Below are positions 16,419 through 25,972 of a stretch of 41,081 nucleotides of DNA, piece after piece; the first letter of the stretch is position 1, and every line of letters starts with the position of its first letter. Source of the stretch: Bacteroidales bacterium. Lineage in GTDB: Bacteria; Bacteroidota; Bacteroidia; Bacteroidales; Muribaculaceae. The translations under genes and the position numbers were made by a program. The stretch is from positions 1 through 41,081 of the forward strand of contig JAAVFL010000045.1 of NCBI GenBank assembly GCA_014800795.1, in the 5' to 3' direction. Below the pieces are notes generated by a model, which did not search any database, was not told the origin of the DNA, and saw nothing but the letters and a program-made list of their open reading frames with translations.

Positions 16419-16991
16419 ATGGAATATAACCGGCAGACATCCCCGGAGGGGAAAGTGAAAAATATATATGCCAGAGGTGCCGACGACGGTGCCTGGATGG
16501 GATTGTGTCTGGTAGCTCTGGGAGGGTGTATGGCAGGCGCGATGCATACGGCGCTTCTGTCTGTTCCGGCGTTCGCGCTGATGGCGGCCGTTCCGGTCCT
16601 GACCTGGTTCTTCCTGCGGCGCACACACATCGCCGCCCACGGCATGACGGTGTTCTCGGCTCTCTGGATGCAGGGAATCACCATGTTCGGCTGCGGAGCG
16701 CTGATTTTCGGTCTGGCAGCATTTGTTTATCTTAAGTGGGTCGATCCTGATTTTATAGCGACAGTTCTCTCCACAGCTGCCGGATACTACGAAAATATCG
16801 ACGACCCCACGGGAAACGCAGCCGAATTGGCCGACGAACTCGAAGCTATAGTGAAAAACCATGCCGTTCCCTCTTCGGGCTCTGTTGTGCTGTCATGGAT
16901 GTGGCTGATTGTGTTCAGCGGTTCGCTCCTCTCAATGGTGGTGGCGGCGGTAGTAAAATTGCGCGGTGTCGGAGCCACGCGACGTAATTGA
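16419..16991 (+). CDS. DUF4199 family membrane protein
   Basis: From ATG 16419 the protein has 190 residues with four hydrophobic segments (about 25-48, 50-66, 75-105 and 155-180). A short acidic soluble segment lies between the third and fourth (ENIDDPTGNAAELADELEA). This layout and the gene order before a family 2 glycosyltransferase match DUF4199 proteins of Bacteroidales, whose function is unknown. An upstream in-frame start at 16371 would translate through the -7 element, so it is rejected. The gene ends 9 bp before the glycosyltransferase, so the two are probably cotranscribed and may work together at the membrane. Confidence 0.75.
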   Translation: MEYNRQTSPEGKVKNIYARGADDGAWMGLCLVALGGCMAGAMHTALLSVPAFALMAAVPVLTWFFLRRTHIAAHGMTVFSALWMQGITMFGCGALIFGLAAFVYLKWVDPDFIATVLSTAAGYYENIDDPTGNAAELADELEAIVKNHAVPSSGSVVLSWMWLIVFSGSLLSMVVAAVVKLRGVGATRRN

Positions 16992-17000
16992 ATTAAGTTT

Positions 17001-17975
17001 ATGGATATATCTGTTATAGTGCCGCTTTACAACGAGGCTGAATCGCTCCCCGAGCTGGAAGCATGGATAGAGCGGGTGATGAGCGCCAACGGCTTCAGTT
17101 ATGAGGTGATTTTCGTGAACGACGGAAGCACCGACGGTTCATGGGAGATTATCGAAGAACTCGCCGCCCGCAATCCGGCCGTCAAGGGGGTATGCTTCCG
17201 CCGTAATTACGGCAAGAGCCCCGCGCTGAACACCGGCTTCCGGCGCGCCAAGGGGGATGTGGTGATAACTATGGATGCCGATCTTCAGGATTCGCCCGAT
17301 GAAATTCCGGAACTGTACCGTATGATTAAGGAGGATGGCTACGATCTTGTCAGCGGTTGGAAACAGAAACGCTACGACCCGCTGTCGAAAACCATACCTA
17401 CAAAACTTTTCAATGCCACCGCCCGTAAGGTTAGCGGTATAAAGAATCTCCACGATTTCAACTGCGGGCTTAAAGCCTACCACAGCAAGGTAGTGAAACG
17501 TATCGAGGTATACGGCGACATGCACCGATATATACCTTACCTCGCCAAAAACGCAGGATTCACACGCATCGGCGAGAAAGTAGTCAAACATCAGGCCCGC
17601 AAATACGGCACGACTAAATTCGGTCTCGACCGTTTTGTGAACGGCTATCTCGATCTGGCCACATTGTGGTTCACGAACCGGTTCGGTGCGAAGCCCATGC
17701 ACTTCTTCGGATTGCTCGGGTCGCTTATGTTCCTGCTGGGGCTTATTGCGGTAATCGCGGTTGGCGCATCAAAACTCTACGCCATGCATACCGGCGCTCA
17801 CTACATACTCGTCACCGACTCTCCATACTTTTATCTCTCTCTGACAATGATGATTCTCGGAACACAGCTTTTCCTGACCGGATTTGTCGGCGAACTGGTA
17901 GTGCGCAACTCCACACGCCGCGACGAGTATGAGATCGAACAGGAGATTGGAACAGGAGTAAAAACAGATGCGTAA
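17001..17975 (+). CDS. family 2 glycosyltransferase, polyprenyl-phosphate type (DPM1/GtrB-like)
   Basis: The 324-residue protein starts with the GT-A fold of family 2 (MDISVIVPLYNEAESLPELE, VNDGSTDGS). The metal-binding MDADLQDSPDE follows, and later HDFNCGLKAYH and RKYGTTKFGLDRF. Two C-terminal transmembrane helices lie at about residues 235-258 and 275-298. This is the arrangement of GtrB/DPM1-type enzymes, which transfer a sugar from a nucleotide donor to polyprenyl phosphate on the cytoplasmic face. The sugar cannot be told. It follows DUF4199 by 9 bp and is followed after 8 bp by the DUF6452 gene, so this is probably an envelope-glycan operon. Confidence 0.92.
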   Translation: MDISVIVPLYNEAESLPELEAWIERVMSANGFSYEVIFVNDGSTDGSWEIIEELAARNPAVKGVCFRRNYGKSPALNTGFRRAKGDVVITMDADLQDSPDEIPELYRMIKEDGYDLVSGWKQKRYDPLSKTIPTKLFNATARKVSGIKNLHDFNCGLKAYHSKVVKRIEVYGDMHRYIPYLAKNAGFTRIGEKVVKHQARKYGTTKFGLDRFVNGYLDLATLWFTNRFGAKPMHFFGLLGSLMFLLGLIAVIAVGASKLYAMHTGAHYILVTDSPYFYLSLTMMILGTQLFLTGFVGELVVRNSTRRDEYEIEQEIGTGVKTDA

Positions 17976-17983
17976 GCCAGCGA

Positions 17984-18562
17984 GTGAAACCGAATAGAAA
18001 ACATATACAGACACGCCTGCAGGCACTATTTGTTCCGGCTGCGATGGCTGTCGTAGCTTCCGGCTGCAACACCGACGGGTGTATGGACAATCATAGCGCC
18101 TTACCGCTGATGGGACTGTACTCCTCATCAACCGAACTGTCGATGCAGCTCGACTCCATAGGGATAGGTGGCGTCGGAGCCCCTTCCGATTCGCTGCTGA
18201 TATATCCCGGTGAAAGCGTCAGCTCCATCTATCTTCCCTTCCGGTTCGACAAGACGCAGACCGCCTTCTTTATCCATTACGATTATAGGAGTCAAGGTCT
18301 TGCCGACCCGGCATTCAACGACACCATCACTTTCCATTACTCCTCCGAACCCTATTTCGCCTCCGAAGAGTGCGGTGCATTCTTCATCTACCGCATAGGA
18401 AAGGTTGACTACACCACCCACCTTATCGAGAATGTGGAGATTACAGATTCTGTGATAACGAATGTGGAGATGGAGCGCATAAAAGTGTTCATACGAACGT
18501 CCGACACAAGCGAGGCTGCCCCGGCGCGCAGCCTCATTCCCTCGGGAGGGGGGAGGCAATGA
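17984..18562 (+). CDS. DUF6452 family lipoprotein
   Basis: A GTG start at 17984 gives 192 residues with a lipobox-type signal (MAVVASGC) and a Cys-containing mature start (CNTDGCMDN). No ATG would preserve the signal sequence, which decides for GTG. The body is beta-rich, with segments such as FHYSSEPYFASEECGAFFIY. The pattern and the pairing with a DUF6048 gene fit DUF6452, a Bacteroidales-only family without known function. It begins 8 bp after the glycosyltransferase stop and overlaps the next start by ATGA. It probably sits in the outer or inner membrane facing the periplasm. Confidence 0.7.
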   Translation: MKPNRKHIQTRLQALFVPAAMAVVASGCNTDGCMDNHSALPLMGLYSSSTELSMQLDSIGIGGVGAPSDSLLIYPGESVSSIYLPFRFDKTQTAFFIHYDYRSQGLADPAFNDTITFHYSSEPYFASEECGAFFIYRIGKVDYTTHLIENVEITDSVITNVEMERIKVFIRTSDTSEAAPARSLIPSGGGRQ

Positions 18563-19479
18563 GACCTATGCGAACAACCCAGCTGAGCCGGCTGATAGCC
18601 GTAGCCTTTCTGTTTGTAACAATGGGGGTAATCCTTCCCGATGCAGCGGCCCAGCGGCGCATCAACCCTGTTAAGAACGCATCGAAAGAGCTCCAGGGGA
18701 AGAACGAGCGCCGTCAGGACGGAGACAGCATCGATGTCTCGCACTTTGTAGAGAAGCACGACGAACGTGGCAACATTGTGCTGGTCGATACTGTGAAAGG
18801 AATCGAGGTTCCGGACTCGATTGCCAACGGACTGGAACCCGGAGGAAAAGTTCCCAAGATGATATACCCGTTGCTCCACTCGGCATCTGTTTCGGTCGAC
18901 ATCTGGGATCCGGTAATGCGCCTTTTCGGACAGCATTATGGCCTGATTGAATTTTCCGGAGAAGTCAATCTCCACAACCGATATATTCCGGTAGTGGAAA
19001 TCGGCCTTGGTACCACCGACTATACCCCGGAGGACAACAACTATACATACAAGGTTCCGCTGACCCCGTATTTCAGGATAGGCTGCAACTACAACTTCCT
19101 ATATAACAGTAATCCCGACTATCTGGTGATGGCCGGACTGCGCTTCGGCTATTCCCGGTTCACCTATGAGGTAAACGACGTTACAATTGCATCGGACTAC
19201 TGGGGCGAAAGCGCCACATTCAATCTCCCCCGCCAGACAGGTTCATTCACCTATATGCAGGTTGTCTTCGGTCTGAAAGTAAAAGTTTACGGACCCATAT
19301 CCATGGGATGGTTCGTGCGCTACAAAGCTAAACTTCACGAATCGGATGCCACATATGGCAAACCGTGGTACATTCCCGGCTACGGCTCGCGCAATGGCGC
19401 GATCACAGGCTCGTTCTATATCTCATACACCCTCCCTTTCAAGCGAAAGATACCCGCACCGGAGATTCCGCTCGACTGA
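18559..19479 (+). CDS. DUF6048 family outer-membrane beta-barrel-like protein
   Basis: The 306-residue protein has a signal peptide ending PDAAAQ and a charged N-terminal stretch (about 35-95). A series of amphipathic beta strands with aromatic ends follows (LIEFSGEVNLHNRYIPVVEI, YFRIGCNYNFLYN, ITGSFYISYTLPF). This fits a small outer-membrane barrel of the DUF6048 type. Its start overlaps the DUF6452 stop (ATGA), so translation is coupled and the two products probably act together, perhaps as a lipoprotein-barrel pair. The function is unknown. rpiB follows after 65 bp with no terminator between, so it may be in the same transcript. Confidence 0.72.
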   Translation: MRPMRTTQLSRLIAVAFLFVTMGVILPDAAAQRRINPVKNASKELQGKNERRQDGDSIDVSHFVEKHDERGNIVLVDTVKGIEVPDSIANGLEPGGKVPKMIYPLLHSASVSVDIWDPVMRLFGQHYGLIEFSGEVNLHNRYIPVVEIGLGTTDYTPEDNNYTYKVPLTPYFRIGCNYNFLYNSNPDYLVMAGLRFGYSRFTYEVNDVTIASDYWGESATFNLPRQTGSFTYMQVVFGLKVKVYGPISMGWFVRYKAKLHESDATYGKPWYIPGYGSRNGAITGSFYISYTLPFKRKIPAPEIPLD

Positions 19480-19544
19480 CAACAGGTTTCATCTGACGAC
19501 AATAACAATTATCCAACCGATCAATAAAACAAACACTTATCCGT

Positions 19545-19973
19545 ATGATAGCAATATGCAGCGACCACGCCGGCTATGAGCTGAAATCAATCATAGAGGG
19601 CTACCTTGAGGCAAATAATCTTGAATTCGAGGACTTCGGGACATTCAGTGCCGAAAGTTGCGACTATCCTGACTTTGCACATCCTTGTGCGGCTGCTGTA
19701 GAAGAGGGCAAATGCTATCCGGGAATCGCCATGTGCGGTTCCGGCAACGGCATTGCCATAACCCTCAACAAGCATCAGGGCATTAGAGCCGCTCTCTGCT
19801 GGAACACAGAACTTGCCGCCCTTGCCCGCCAACACAATGACGCCAATGTACTTGTGTTACCCGCCCGTTTCATCGAACCTGCCTTAGCACTTCAGATTAT
19901 CGACGTATTTCTCTCCACCCCCTTCGAAGGGGGACGACATATCCGCCGCATCGAGAAAATTCCCCTCAAGTAA
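19545..19973 (+). CDS. rpiB: ribose-5-phosphate isomerase B
   Basis: The 142-residue protein matches RpiB in length. It has the phosphate-binding CSDHAG start (Asp7, His8), catalytic MCGSGNG with Cys64, and the HNDANVLVL segment with His97. RpiB interconverts ribulose 5-phosphate and ribose 5-phosphate in the non-oxidative pentose phosphate pathway. It lies 65 bp after the DUF6048 gene, without a clear promoter of its own. It ends 61 bp before a strong bidirectional hairpin shared with tamB. No transketolase gene is adjacent in this window. Confidence 0.96.
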   Translation: MIAICSDHAGYELKSIIEGYLEANNLEFEDFGTFSAESCDYPDFAHPCAAAVEEGKCYPGIAMCGSGNGIAITLNKHQGIRAALCWNTELAALARQHNDANVLVLPARFIEPALALQIIDVFLSTPFEGGRHIRRIEKIPLK

Positions 19974-20034
19974 TCAGCAATTGCTTTGAAAACGGGCAAC
20001 CCGTGGAGTTGCCGGCGACAGATATCACTCTGGA

Positions 20035-20089
20035 CAATAACAAACTGTGGCTGTGTCGTTCCATCTGACACAGCCACAGTTTGTTATTG
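20035..20089. terminator. bidirectional terminator between rpiB and tamB
   Basis: A 23-bp perfect stem (20035-20057 with 20067-20089) encloses a 9-nt loop. The AATAACAAACTG/CAGTTTGTTATT ends give T-rich tails on both strands. It separates two convergent genes. The core GTGGCTGTGTC/GACACAGCCAC recurs in a changed but still paired form at 26151-26197. Confidence 0.88.
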
Positions 20090-20110
20090 CTCAGGGCCAT
20101 TTAGAGTTCG

Positions 20111-23100
20111 TCAGTCGTCTACCCCGACAGGGGAATCCGATAGCGCGGGGGAATTTTCGGGCGCCGACGATGAGGAACGCCGGAACAACGGTTTCAGAAA
20201 AGATGTGAAACTGTCGAAATCGCGTTTCAGAACCACACCCACCCCTTGGGTAGTCAGTGCGGTGCGCAGATAGTAATTCTGGTCGTTGTAGCGGTTGTAG
20301 GCCTTCAGACGCCACATTCCCGAACGGTCAAGAAGATATTCCAGATCGAAATCACCAATGAATTGCGATGTATTTAGCGCATTGTCGCGGTAACCGAAGT
20401 TTCCGTTGAAAAGCAGGCGATTGTTCAGTAATCGCGACGACAGGGCCACATCTACCTCCACGTCCGAGAAATCGCCGCGGTCGCTTCTGAATGTCGGTGC
20501 AATGTTCCAGTTATCAGACAGTGACCCCAGCAGGCTCGACAGCTGCGAGGATATGGTACTCGAGGCTACAGACACGAGTTCATTGCCTTTGGTGGTCGAG
20601 GTCATATAATCAGGGGTATAGAACCGGCTGAGGGCAAGCAGATATATTATCTGGCGGTTCATCATGTCGTCGGTACTTATTATAGATCTGACTTTCCGGT
20701 AAATGTCGGTTGTGAGCGTGGGGAATTCAAGATCAAATGATATATCCGGCGAGACAAGGTCGCCGGCCACCTTCAGGATCGCATGTACGGGTACATTGGT
20801 GCGGTTCAGGTCCTTATCCTGCAAAAACGATTCGTCGAGATCGCTAAGGTTTGCGTTGAGTGCATATACCGCCTGTATGTCGAGCCCGGCGTTATATGGA
20901 TCGCCGTTAAAGGTTATACGGCTGCCGGGCTTGATGGTGAAATCTTTTATGATAATATCCTGAAGGGTAAAGTTATAGTTGCCCTGGTCGAGGGTATAGG
21001 TGCCGTACATGCGCAGGTCGTTGTTAGCCGACCCGTAATCAAGGCGCAGATGTCCGCTGCCGTTGGCGCGGATGCGGTCGCCCCCTACGGGATCCATCAC
21101 CAGATTGAGCTGTGCCTCGGGGGTCACACGCATCTGAAGCGAAATGTTGTAATCAGACGGAGTATCCACATCATGATTCTTCGCCATCTCGCGCAGGCGG
21201 TTCACCAGATCCATTGAAGTGTCGCGCTCCAGAAGCAATGTGTCGGCAAGCTCGATGCGACCGGCATTTTTATCGCGGAAAGTAAGAAAAGAAAATTCAT
21301 CGGCCACCTCCTGATCGGAGAGTACGAAAGTGAATGTTGACCTCGGCGCAGTCGACATATCTACCGAGATACCAACCTTTCCCGGCTCCCCTTTCACGAA
21401 CACGGCTCCGTCGCCGTAGATTTTGCCATACCATACCGGATTGTCGCGGGAGGTGGTGTTGTAGCTCAGGAAATCGTGTGCGTCGGTTATGCCGAATTCG
21501 AAGCGCGGCTCTTTGAAGAACGTATGGCGCACCCATCCGTTGAGCCGCCCCGTATGCCCTTCGGTATCGCGTATGGTGATTCCTCCGAGATCTATGTATC
21601 CCGGACGGAAACGAACCGAGTCGGTGGCCGTATAATATGTATTTGTAAAGTTCACTTTGAGCCTCAGGTCGTCGGCTAATACGTCGCCTTCGAGATCGAT
21701 ATACTTGAAGTTGCCCCAGATGCGCGCCCTACCCGATGCGTAACCGGATATGTCGGAGGCGAATGCCTCCATATATGGGCGAAGGAATCCGACTTTCGCA
21801 CGGTCTACGATGAAGGTTATATCGAGCGAGTCGTTCATCGGGTAAATGGCTCCTTTTACAAGCGACCGCCGGTTCTCTTCGGAATCGATGGTGGCGTCGA
21901 GGGTTATGCCACGGTCTTCAGGCTCCCACCGCGATTTCACCTTGGCATCGCCGAGTACAACCTTGTTGTAGCTTATTGCCCTTACATCCAGTCCCGGTGT
22001 CTCAAGTATCGGTTCCGGCGACAGAAGCCCCGATGCGTAGAAAGTTCCCGTAGCGTCTCCGCCGAGCATCACTTTATCTATTCCGAGCGATTCAAACAGA
22101 TAATCCAGCGAGAAATTCCGGAGATCAAGGGTTAGCAGATCCCACGGACTCTCGCTTACAGTTCCCTCTATTTTCACGAACTGGTTGTCGCGGTGAACAT
22201 TTATTCCCTTCACGGCAATGGAGCGCGAAGGGGCTATCTCAACCGTCGCTGGGTTTACCGTCCAGGTGGAATCGTTGAATGTCAGGTAACTTTTTTCAAG
22301 ACCGATGCGGGTGTACAGTTTTCCATCGCGGTCGCGATCGAACACTGTCGTGGCTTCCACCGTTCCCTCGTAACTGCGTTCACGGTCTATTTTCCATGCG
22401 AATGAGGTTTCGAGACTGTCAGCCTCGACGCCCGACCGGAGTGTCAGTTTCATCGGTCCGTTTTTGGTCGGCATCGTTGTCGTCGCATCGAGCGAGGCTC
22501 TACCGTCGTTGCGGTCGCCGTAAATCGATACCACCGTATTTTCAATGAGCTTATTGCCCTGACGCAGATATGGCGCGGAAAGTGTCAGTGCCATATTACC
22601 CGCAGGATCCGAGAATGTACCCGATATTTTCATCGGATAAACCACACTTACCGGCAGATTGAAGAAATAGGCCGGAGTTTCGGTCTCCTTTATGGTAAAG
22701 TTGAATCTGAAATCGTTTGAAGCATCATCGTTTCTCCCGGCTACCGGAACTTTCCCCGCCAAAACAGCAGGCAACACACTGGATACCACACTTGTAAATT
22801 CCGCTCCGAGCGTTGCGGTCTCCATGCTGCCCGTTATCTCACCGTCGACATAATCGCTGCGCAGGGTAACCCTTCCGGGCACAGAGGTCAGCAATACATT
22901 CCGCAACATGAACGTGTCGCCTCCGGGACGCGTCATCCGCAAATTGCTCAGCGATCCGACTCCCTGCAGATGCCTGAAATCTTCTCCCTCGAAGGCAAGG
23001 TCTATGGCACCGCTGAACCGTCCTTCAGGCAGTCGGTCCGAGAGATTGAGCATCGCCGGAACCAGACGGTCGATATCAAGATCAAGTTCCACAACTTTTT

Positions 23101-24670
23101 CAGAAGGAGCGAGCGAATAAGTGCCCTCGGCTTTGAAAGCCAAAAAGGCATTGTCTATTTCTGCACCGGCTGTCACCATATTGTTCTCTAAGGCCGCATG
23201 AGCCGTCAGATTGTCGTAGTCCACACCTCTGAATGCCACATGATTTACCGTCACATCTGCTGAAGCTGCAAGAAGATGTCCGCGGCGTGACACTGTTCCG
23301 TCGGCTGTTCCGTCGAATCCGTTCAGTTCAGTGGAGGGAAGCAACGCGGAGATCTCTATCGGATTCACCGTGATCAAGGAGGCATTTATGTCGAACTGTT
23401 CAGGTGTCGCGAAAGTTCCCTTGGCGTTCACCTCCATTGCGCCTATGGCCGAAGCGAGTTCGCAGCTGACATTCAACTCCTCGCCTTCCACCGAACCTTC
23501 GCAGCCGAGGGTCAGTGTGCCGAGCGACGCGGGTATGAACGGAAAACTCCCGTCCGCCAGCCCCCCTCCGGTAATAATTGTCAGAAGCTCATTGCCATCG
23601 ACCGAAAGAAAAAGTTTCTCCAGCTCAATCCTGCGGCCCGTGACATCACGGATAGCCGATCCCCTTCCCTTGATTTCGGCCGACATATGCTCCCCGGATG
23701 AAAGCATTATATCGGTGTGGAAATTGTTAATATTGCCTGTCACCGAGAATCTGTCGAACGTAATGACAGATGGAGTCTTTTTAAGAGCAGGCACAAATGC
23801 TCCGATATCGGCAATGGACAGAGTGCTCCGGCGTAAAATTTCTACCGCCAGATCACCAGACGACAATATATCGCCCGGAGTGTACGCTCCTCCTTTCAGA
23901 GGAACATGAATATCGCTGAGGCGCAGGTCCGAATCCGGCATGCGTATATGAATGCCGTCGAGAGCGATCATATCCGTCGACATGGAGAAGTTGCCCGACA
24001 GATTGTCGAGAACGAAACCGCTCACCTCCTCCGCAAAGTCCATGCGCTTCACCTCCACCTTGAAATCGTTATCGCGCAGCCGCGGAATCCTCACATCGGC
24101 CCGCAACCGGTCAATGGCTATGTGAGATGGTGTGAAACACCTTTCATCACCGGTTTGCCACGCGACAGCTCCCTCATCGTAGGCCACCCGCGACGATCGT
24201 ATCATCACCGTATTGATACGCAAATCCAGTTTCGACGGTTCCTTTTTCTCTTTCCGTGGCGAAAGGGCATCGATAATGGGCTGAATGTTGAGTGGCGCCC
24301 CGGCGCTGTCGCGTCTGAGACGCGCGTCCATACCGACGAGTTCCACGTAGCTGACCGTCACCGGTTCACTGTCGAGCAGGCTCATCAGACGGATTCCGGC
24401 TCCAAGACGGCGCACGGTGAGAGCCGTATCGCCCGGCGCTGTCTCCACAACTACATTGCGGAGAACGGCACGGTTGAACGGAACTATCCCGAGATCCCCT
24501 ACCGACACCCGGCAGGCAAGCAACTGCGACAACTCAGCCTCACACATACGCGCCACGCGGCTCTGCACCGAAGGGAGCGACAGAGCCACGTAAAGAATCA
24601 CCGGCGAAGCCACCGCAAGGCAGATGGCGAACACCAGCAGGGAACGCAATATGCGGTAAACCGTATTCAC
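20111..24670 (-). CDS. tamB: TamB-like translocation and assembly module protein
   Basis: The 1519-residue protein has an N-terminal membrane anchor (ILRSLLVFAICLAVASPVIL). An AsmA/TamB-like repeat body of beta strands follows, and a C-terminal TamB (DUF490) domain with GSRITFNGDPYNAGLDI and IYLLALSRFYTPDY. TamB-type proteins form a long hydrophobic groove across the periplasm for outer-membrane protein assembly or lipid transport. The start is a GTG at 24668-24670, with no better ATG. Within the window no tamA-like gene is next to it; a small barrel gene diverges from it. The gene ends 22 bp from the shared terminator. Confidence 0.93.
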   Translation of the reverse strand: MNTVYRILRSLLVFAICLAVASPVILYVALSLPSVQSRVARMCEAELSQLLACRVSVGDLGIVPFNRAVLRNVVVETAPGDTALTVRRLGAGIRLMSLLDSEPVTVSYVELVGMDARLRRDSAGAPLNIQPIIDALSPRKEKKEPSKLDLRINTVMIRSSRVAYDEGAVAWQTGDERCFTPSHIAIDRLRADVRIPRLRDNDFKVEVKRMDFAEEVSGFVLDNLSGNFSMSTDMIALDGIHIRMPDSDLRLSDIHVPLKGGAYTPGDILSSGDLAVEILRRSTLSIADIGAFVPALKKTPSVITFDRFSVTGNINNFHTDIMLSSGEHMSAEIKGRGSAIRDVTGRRIELEKLFLSVDGNELLTIITGGGLADGSFPFIPASLGTLTLGCEGSVEGEELNVSCELASAIGAMEVNAKGTFATPEQFDINASLITVNPIEISALLPSTELNGFDGTADGTVSRRGHLLAASADVTVNHVAFRGVDYDNLTAHAALENNMVTAGAEIDNAFLAFKAEGTYSLAPSEKVVELDLDIDRLVPAMLNLSDRLPEGRFSGAIDLAFEGEDFRHLQGVGSLSNLRMTRPGGDTFMLRNVLLTSVPGRVTLRSDYVDGEITGSMETATLGAEFTSVVSSVLPAVLAGKVPVAGRNDDASNDFRFNFTIKETETPAYFFNLPVSVVYPMKISGTFSDPAGNMALTLSAPYLRQGNKLIENTVVSIYGDRNDGRASLDATTTMPTKNGPMKLTLRSGVEADSLETSFAWKIDRERSYEGTVEATTVFDRDRDGKLYTRIGLEKSYLTFNDSTWTVNPATVEIAPSRSIAVKGINVHRDNQFVKIEGTVSESPWDLLTLDLRNFSLDYLFESLGIDKVMLGGDATGTFYASGLLSPEPILETPGLDVRAISYNKVVLGDAKVKSRWEPEDRGITLDATIDSEENRRSLVKGAIYPMNDSLDITFIVDRAKVGFLRPYMEAFASDISGYASGRARIWGNFKYIDLEGDVLADDLRLKVNFTNTYYTATDSVRFRPGYIDLGGITIRDTEGHTGRLNGWVRHTFFKEPRFEFGITDAHDFLSYNTTSRDNPVWYGKIYGDGAVFVKGEPGKVGISVDMSTAPRSTFTFVLSDQEVADEFSFLTFRDKNAGRIELADTLLLERDTSMDLVNRLREMAKNHDVDTPSDYNISLQMRVTPEAQLNLVMDPVGGDRIRANGSGHLRLDYGSANNDLRMYGTYTLDQGNYNFTLQDIIIKDFTIKPGSRITFNGDPYNAGLDIQAVYALNANLSDLDESFLQDKDLNRTNVPVHAILKVAGDLVSPDISFDLEFPTLTTDIYRKVRSIISTDDMMNRQIIYLLALSRFYTPDYMTSTTKGNELVSVASSTISSQLSSLLGSLSDNWNIAPTFRSDRGDFSDVEVDVALSSRLLNNRLLFNGNFGYRDNALNTSQFIGDFDLEYLLDRSGMWRLKAYNRYNDQNYYLRTALTTQGVGVVLKRDFDSFTSFLKPLFRRSSSSAPENSPALSDSPVGVDD

Positions 24671-24702
24671 AATGCGAAGTTAGCTATTTTTTTGCGGTTA
24701 TG

Positions 24703-24733
24703 TTGCATATCCCTGCGGAATAGCTTAACTTTG
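24703..24733 (+). promoter_or_regulatory. promoter of the small barrel protein gene
   Basis: TTG (24703-24705), 20 nt, then TAACTTTG (24726-24733) matches the Bacteroidetes consensus. The predicted leader to the ATG at 24783 is about 43 nt. It may also serve ferritin, which has no TAnnTTTG of its own. Confidence 0.65.
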
Positions 24734-24782
24734 TTTCAGATAAGACACATCTTTAACATATGGGTCTGCTTATGATTTAACG

Positions 24783-25304
24783 ATGAGAATCAACAGATGG
24801 ACATTTGCCGTTGCAGCAACCTTGTGGCTGGCATCGGGGCAACAGAGCGTTGCTGAAAATTACAATAAAGGCGAGAAAACCGTCGGGATTGGCGTCGGTT
24901 ACCATTCATGCAACCGATCGGCCGTTGCCGGAATAGGATTCACATACCGTTTCGGCAGACATTTCAGGGTGGCCCCGGGAGTGAACTACGTGTTCCGCCA
25001 CCATGATACCGACGCGCTCTGCATAGATATCAATGCCGAGGTACCGTTCACGCTCTCACATCGGTGGGATGTATATCCCCTCGCCGGCATTACCTACGCG
25101 AGCTGGACACGCCACGGTAACCTCAGAGAGCAGACCGCCAACCACGACGTCGGCGACCGGACATCGCGCCTGGGCCTGAACGTAGGCGCCGGCGCCAACC
25201 TCACCTTATCGTCAAATCTCCGTCTGGGACTTTCGGCCGGCTACACCGTGGTCAGGGAATATAACGGTGTGGAAATACTTTCACGCATATCCTACTGCTT
25301 CTGA
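24783..25304 (+). CDS. small outer-membrane beta-barrel protein (OmpX/OmpA-barrel-like)
   Basis: The 173-residue protein has a signal peptide (cleaved near VAEN). A regular series of amphipathic strands follows (VGIGVGYH, VAGIGFTYRFG, FRVAPGVNYVF, DVYPLAGITYAS, LGLNVGAGANLTL, LRLGLSAGYTVV). It ends in an aromatic residue (SRISYCF), as outer-membrane barrels do for BAM recognition. About eight strands fit an OmpX-like barrel. The role is unknown; such proteins act in adhesion or envelope stability. Its promoter is in the intergenic space shared with tamB, and ferritin follows after 72 bp. Confidence 0.78.
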   Translation: MRINRWTFAVAATLWLASGQQSVAENYNKGEKTVGIGVGYHSCNRSAVAGIGFTYRFGRHFRVAPGVNYVFRHHDTDALCIDINAEVPFTLSHRWDVYPLAGITYASWTRHGNLREQTANHDVGDRTSRLGLNVGAGANLTLSSNLRLGLSAGYTVVREYNGVEILSRISYCF

Positions 25305-25376
25305 AGGAGTTTCTCCAGGAGAGGGAGGAAATTCCCGCCACATCAATTCAAACAACCAATACTCAACTATATTATT

Positions 25377-25898
25377 ATGCTCAACAAAGAAGTAGAAAAA
25401 GCTATCAACGCACAGATCAACGCCGAGTTCTGGTCGGCATATCTCTATCTATCCATGTCGATGCATTTCGCGAACAAAGGCTATTCGGGCATCGCCAACT
25501 GGTTCATGATCCAGTTCAAGGAAGAACAGGATCATGCGACTATATTTATGAATTACATGAATTCACGCGACGGGAAAGTTGTATTGCAGCCGATCGAAGG
25601 TGTCGACACAGAATGGGAGTCACCGTTGGCCGCATTCAAGGCTACATATGAACACGAACAGAAGGTCACCGCCCTCATCAACGGTATCTATGCCGTCGCT
25701 ACCGCCGAACAGGACTACGCCACCCAGAACATGCTCCAGTGGTTCATCAAAGAGCAGGTTGAGGAGGAGGATACAGCCCGTGGCTATATCGACGCCCTCG
25801 AAAAGATTGGCGACAACGGATATGGCCTTTACATGTTCGACAAAGAACTCGCCTCACGTGCCTACACCACCCCGGCTCCCCTCGCCGGTAAGGAATAA
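25377..25898 (+). CDS. ftnA: ferritin
   Basis: The 173-residue protein is a full-length bacterial non-heme ferritin. The ferroxidase ligands are visible: Glu17 (INAEFWSAYLYL), Tyr24, and Glu50/His53 (KEEQDH), with the later EQDYATQNMLQWFIKEQVEEE helix. The protein oxidises Fe(II) and stores iron in a 24-subunit shell in the cytoplasm. No haem-ligating Met typical of bacterioferritin is evident, and the sequence is FtnA-like throughout. The leader (25305-25376) has no TAnnTTTG, so read-through from the upstream gene is possible. Confidence 0.95.
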   Translation: MLNKEVEKAINAQINAEFWSAYLYLSMSMHFANKGYSGIANWFMIQFKEEQDHATIFMNYMNSRDGKVVLQPIEGVDTEWESPLAAFKATYEHEQKVTALINGIYAVATAEQDYATQNMLQWFIKEQVEEEDTARGYIDALEKIGDNGYGLYMFDKELASRAYTTPAPLAGKE

Positions 25899-25972
25899 AC
25901 CTTCCGTACCTCGCATCCCCCCGATCTATATAGGGTCGGGGACATTAACGGACATGAGGATATGGCATATAA

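Noticed and set aside
24675-24682. TAACTTCG five bases before the tamB GTG as a leaderless promoter
   Set aside because: The box differs from TAnnTTTG and there is no TTTG at the right distance, so support is too weak to list as a promoter.
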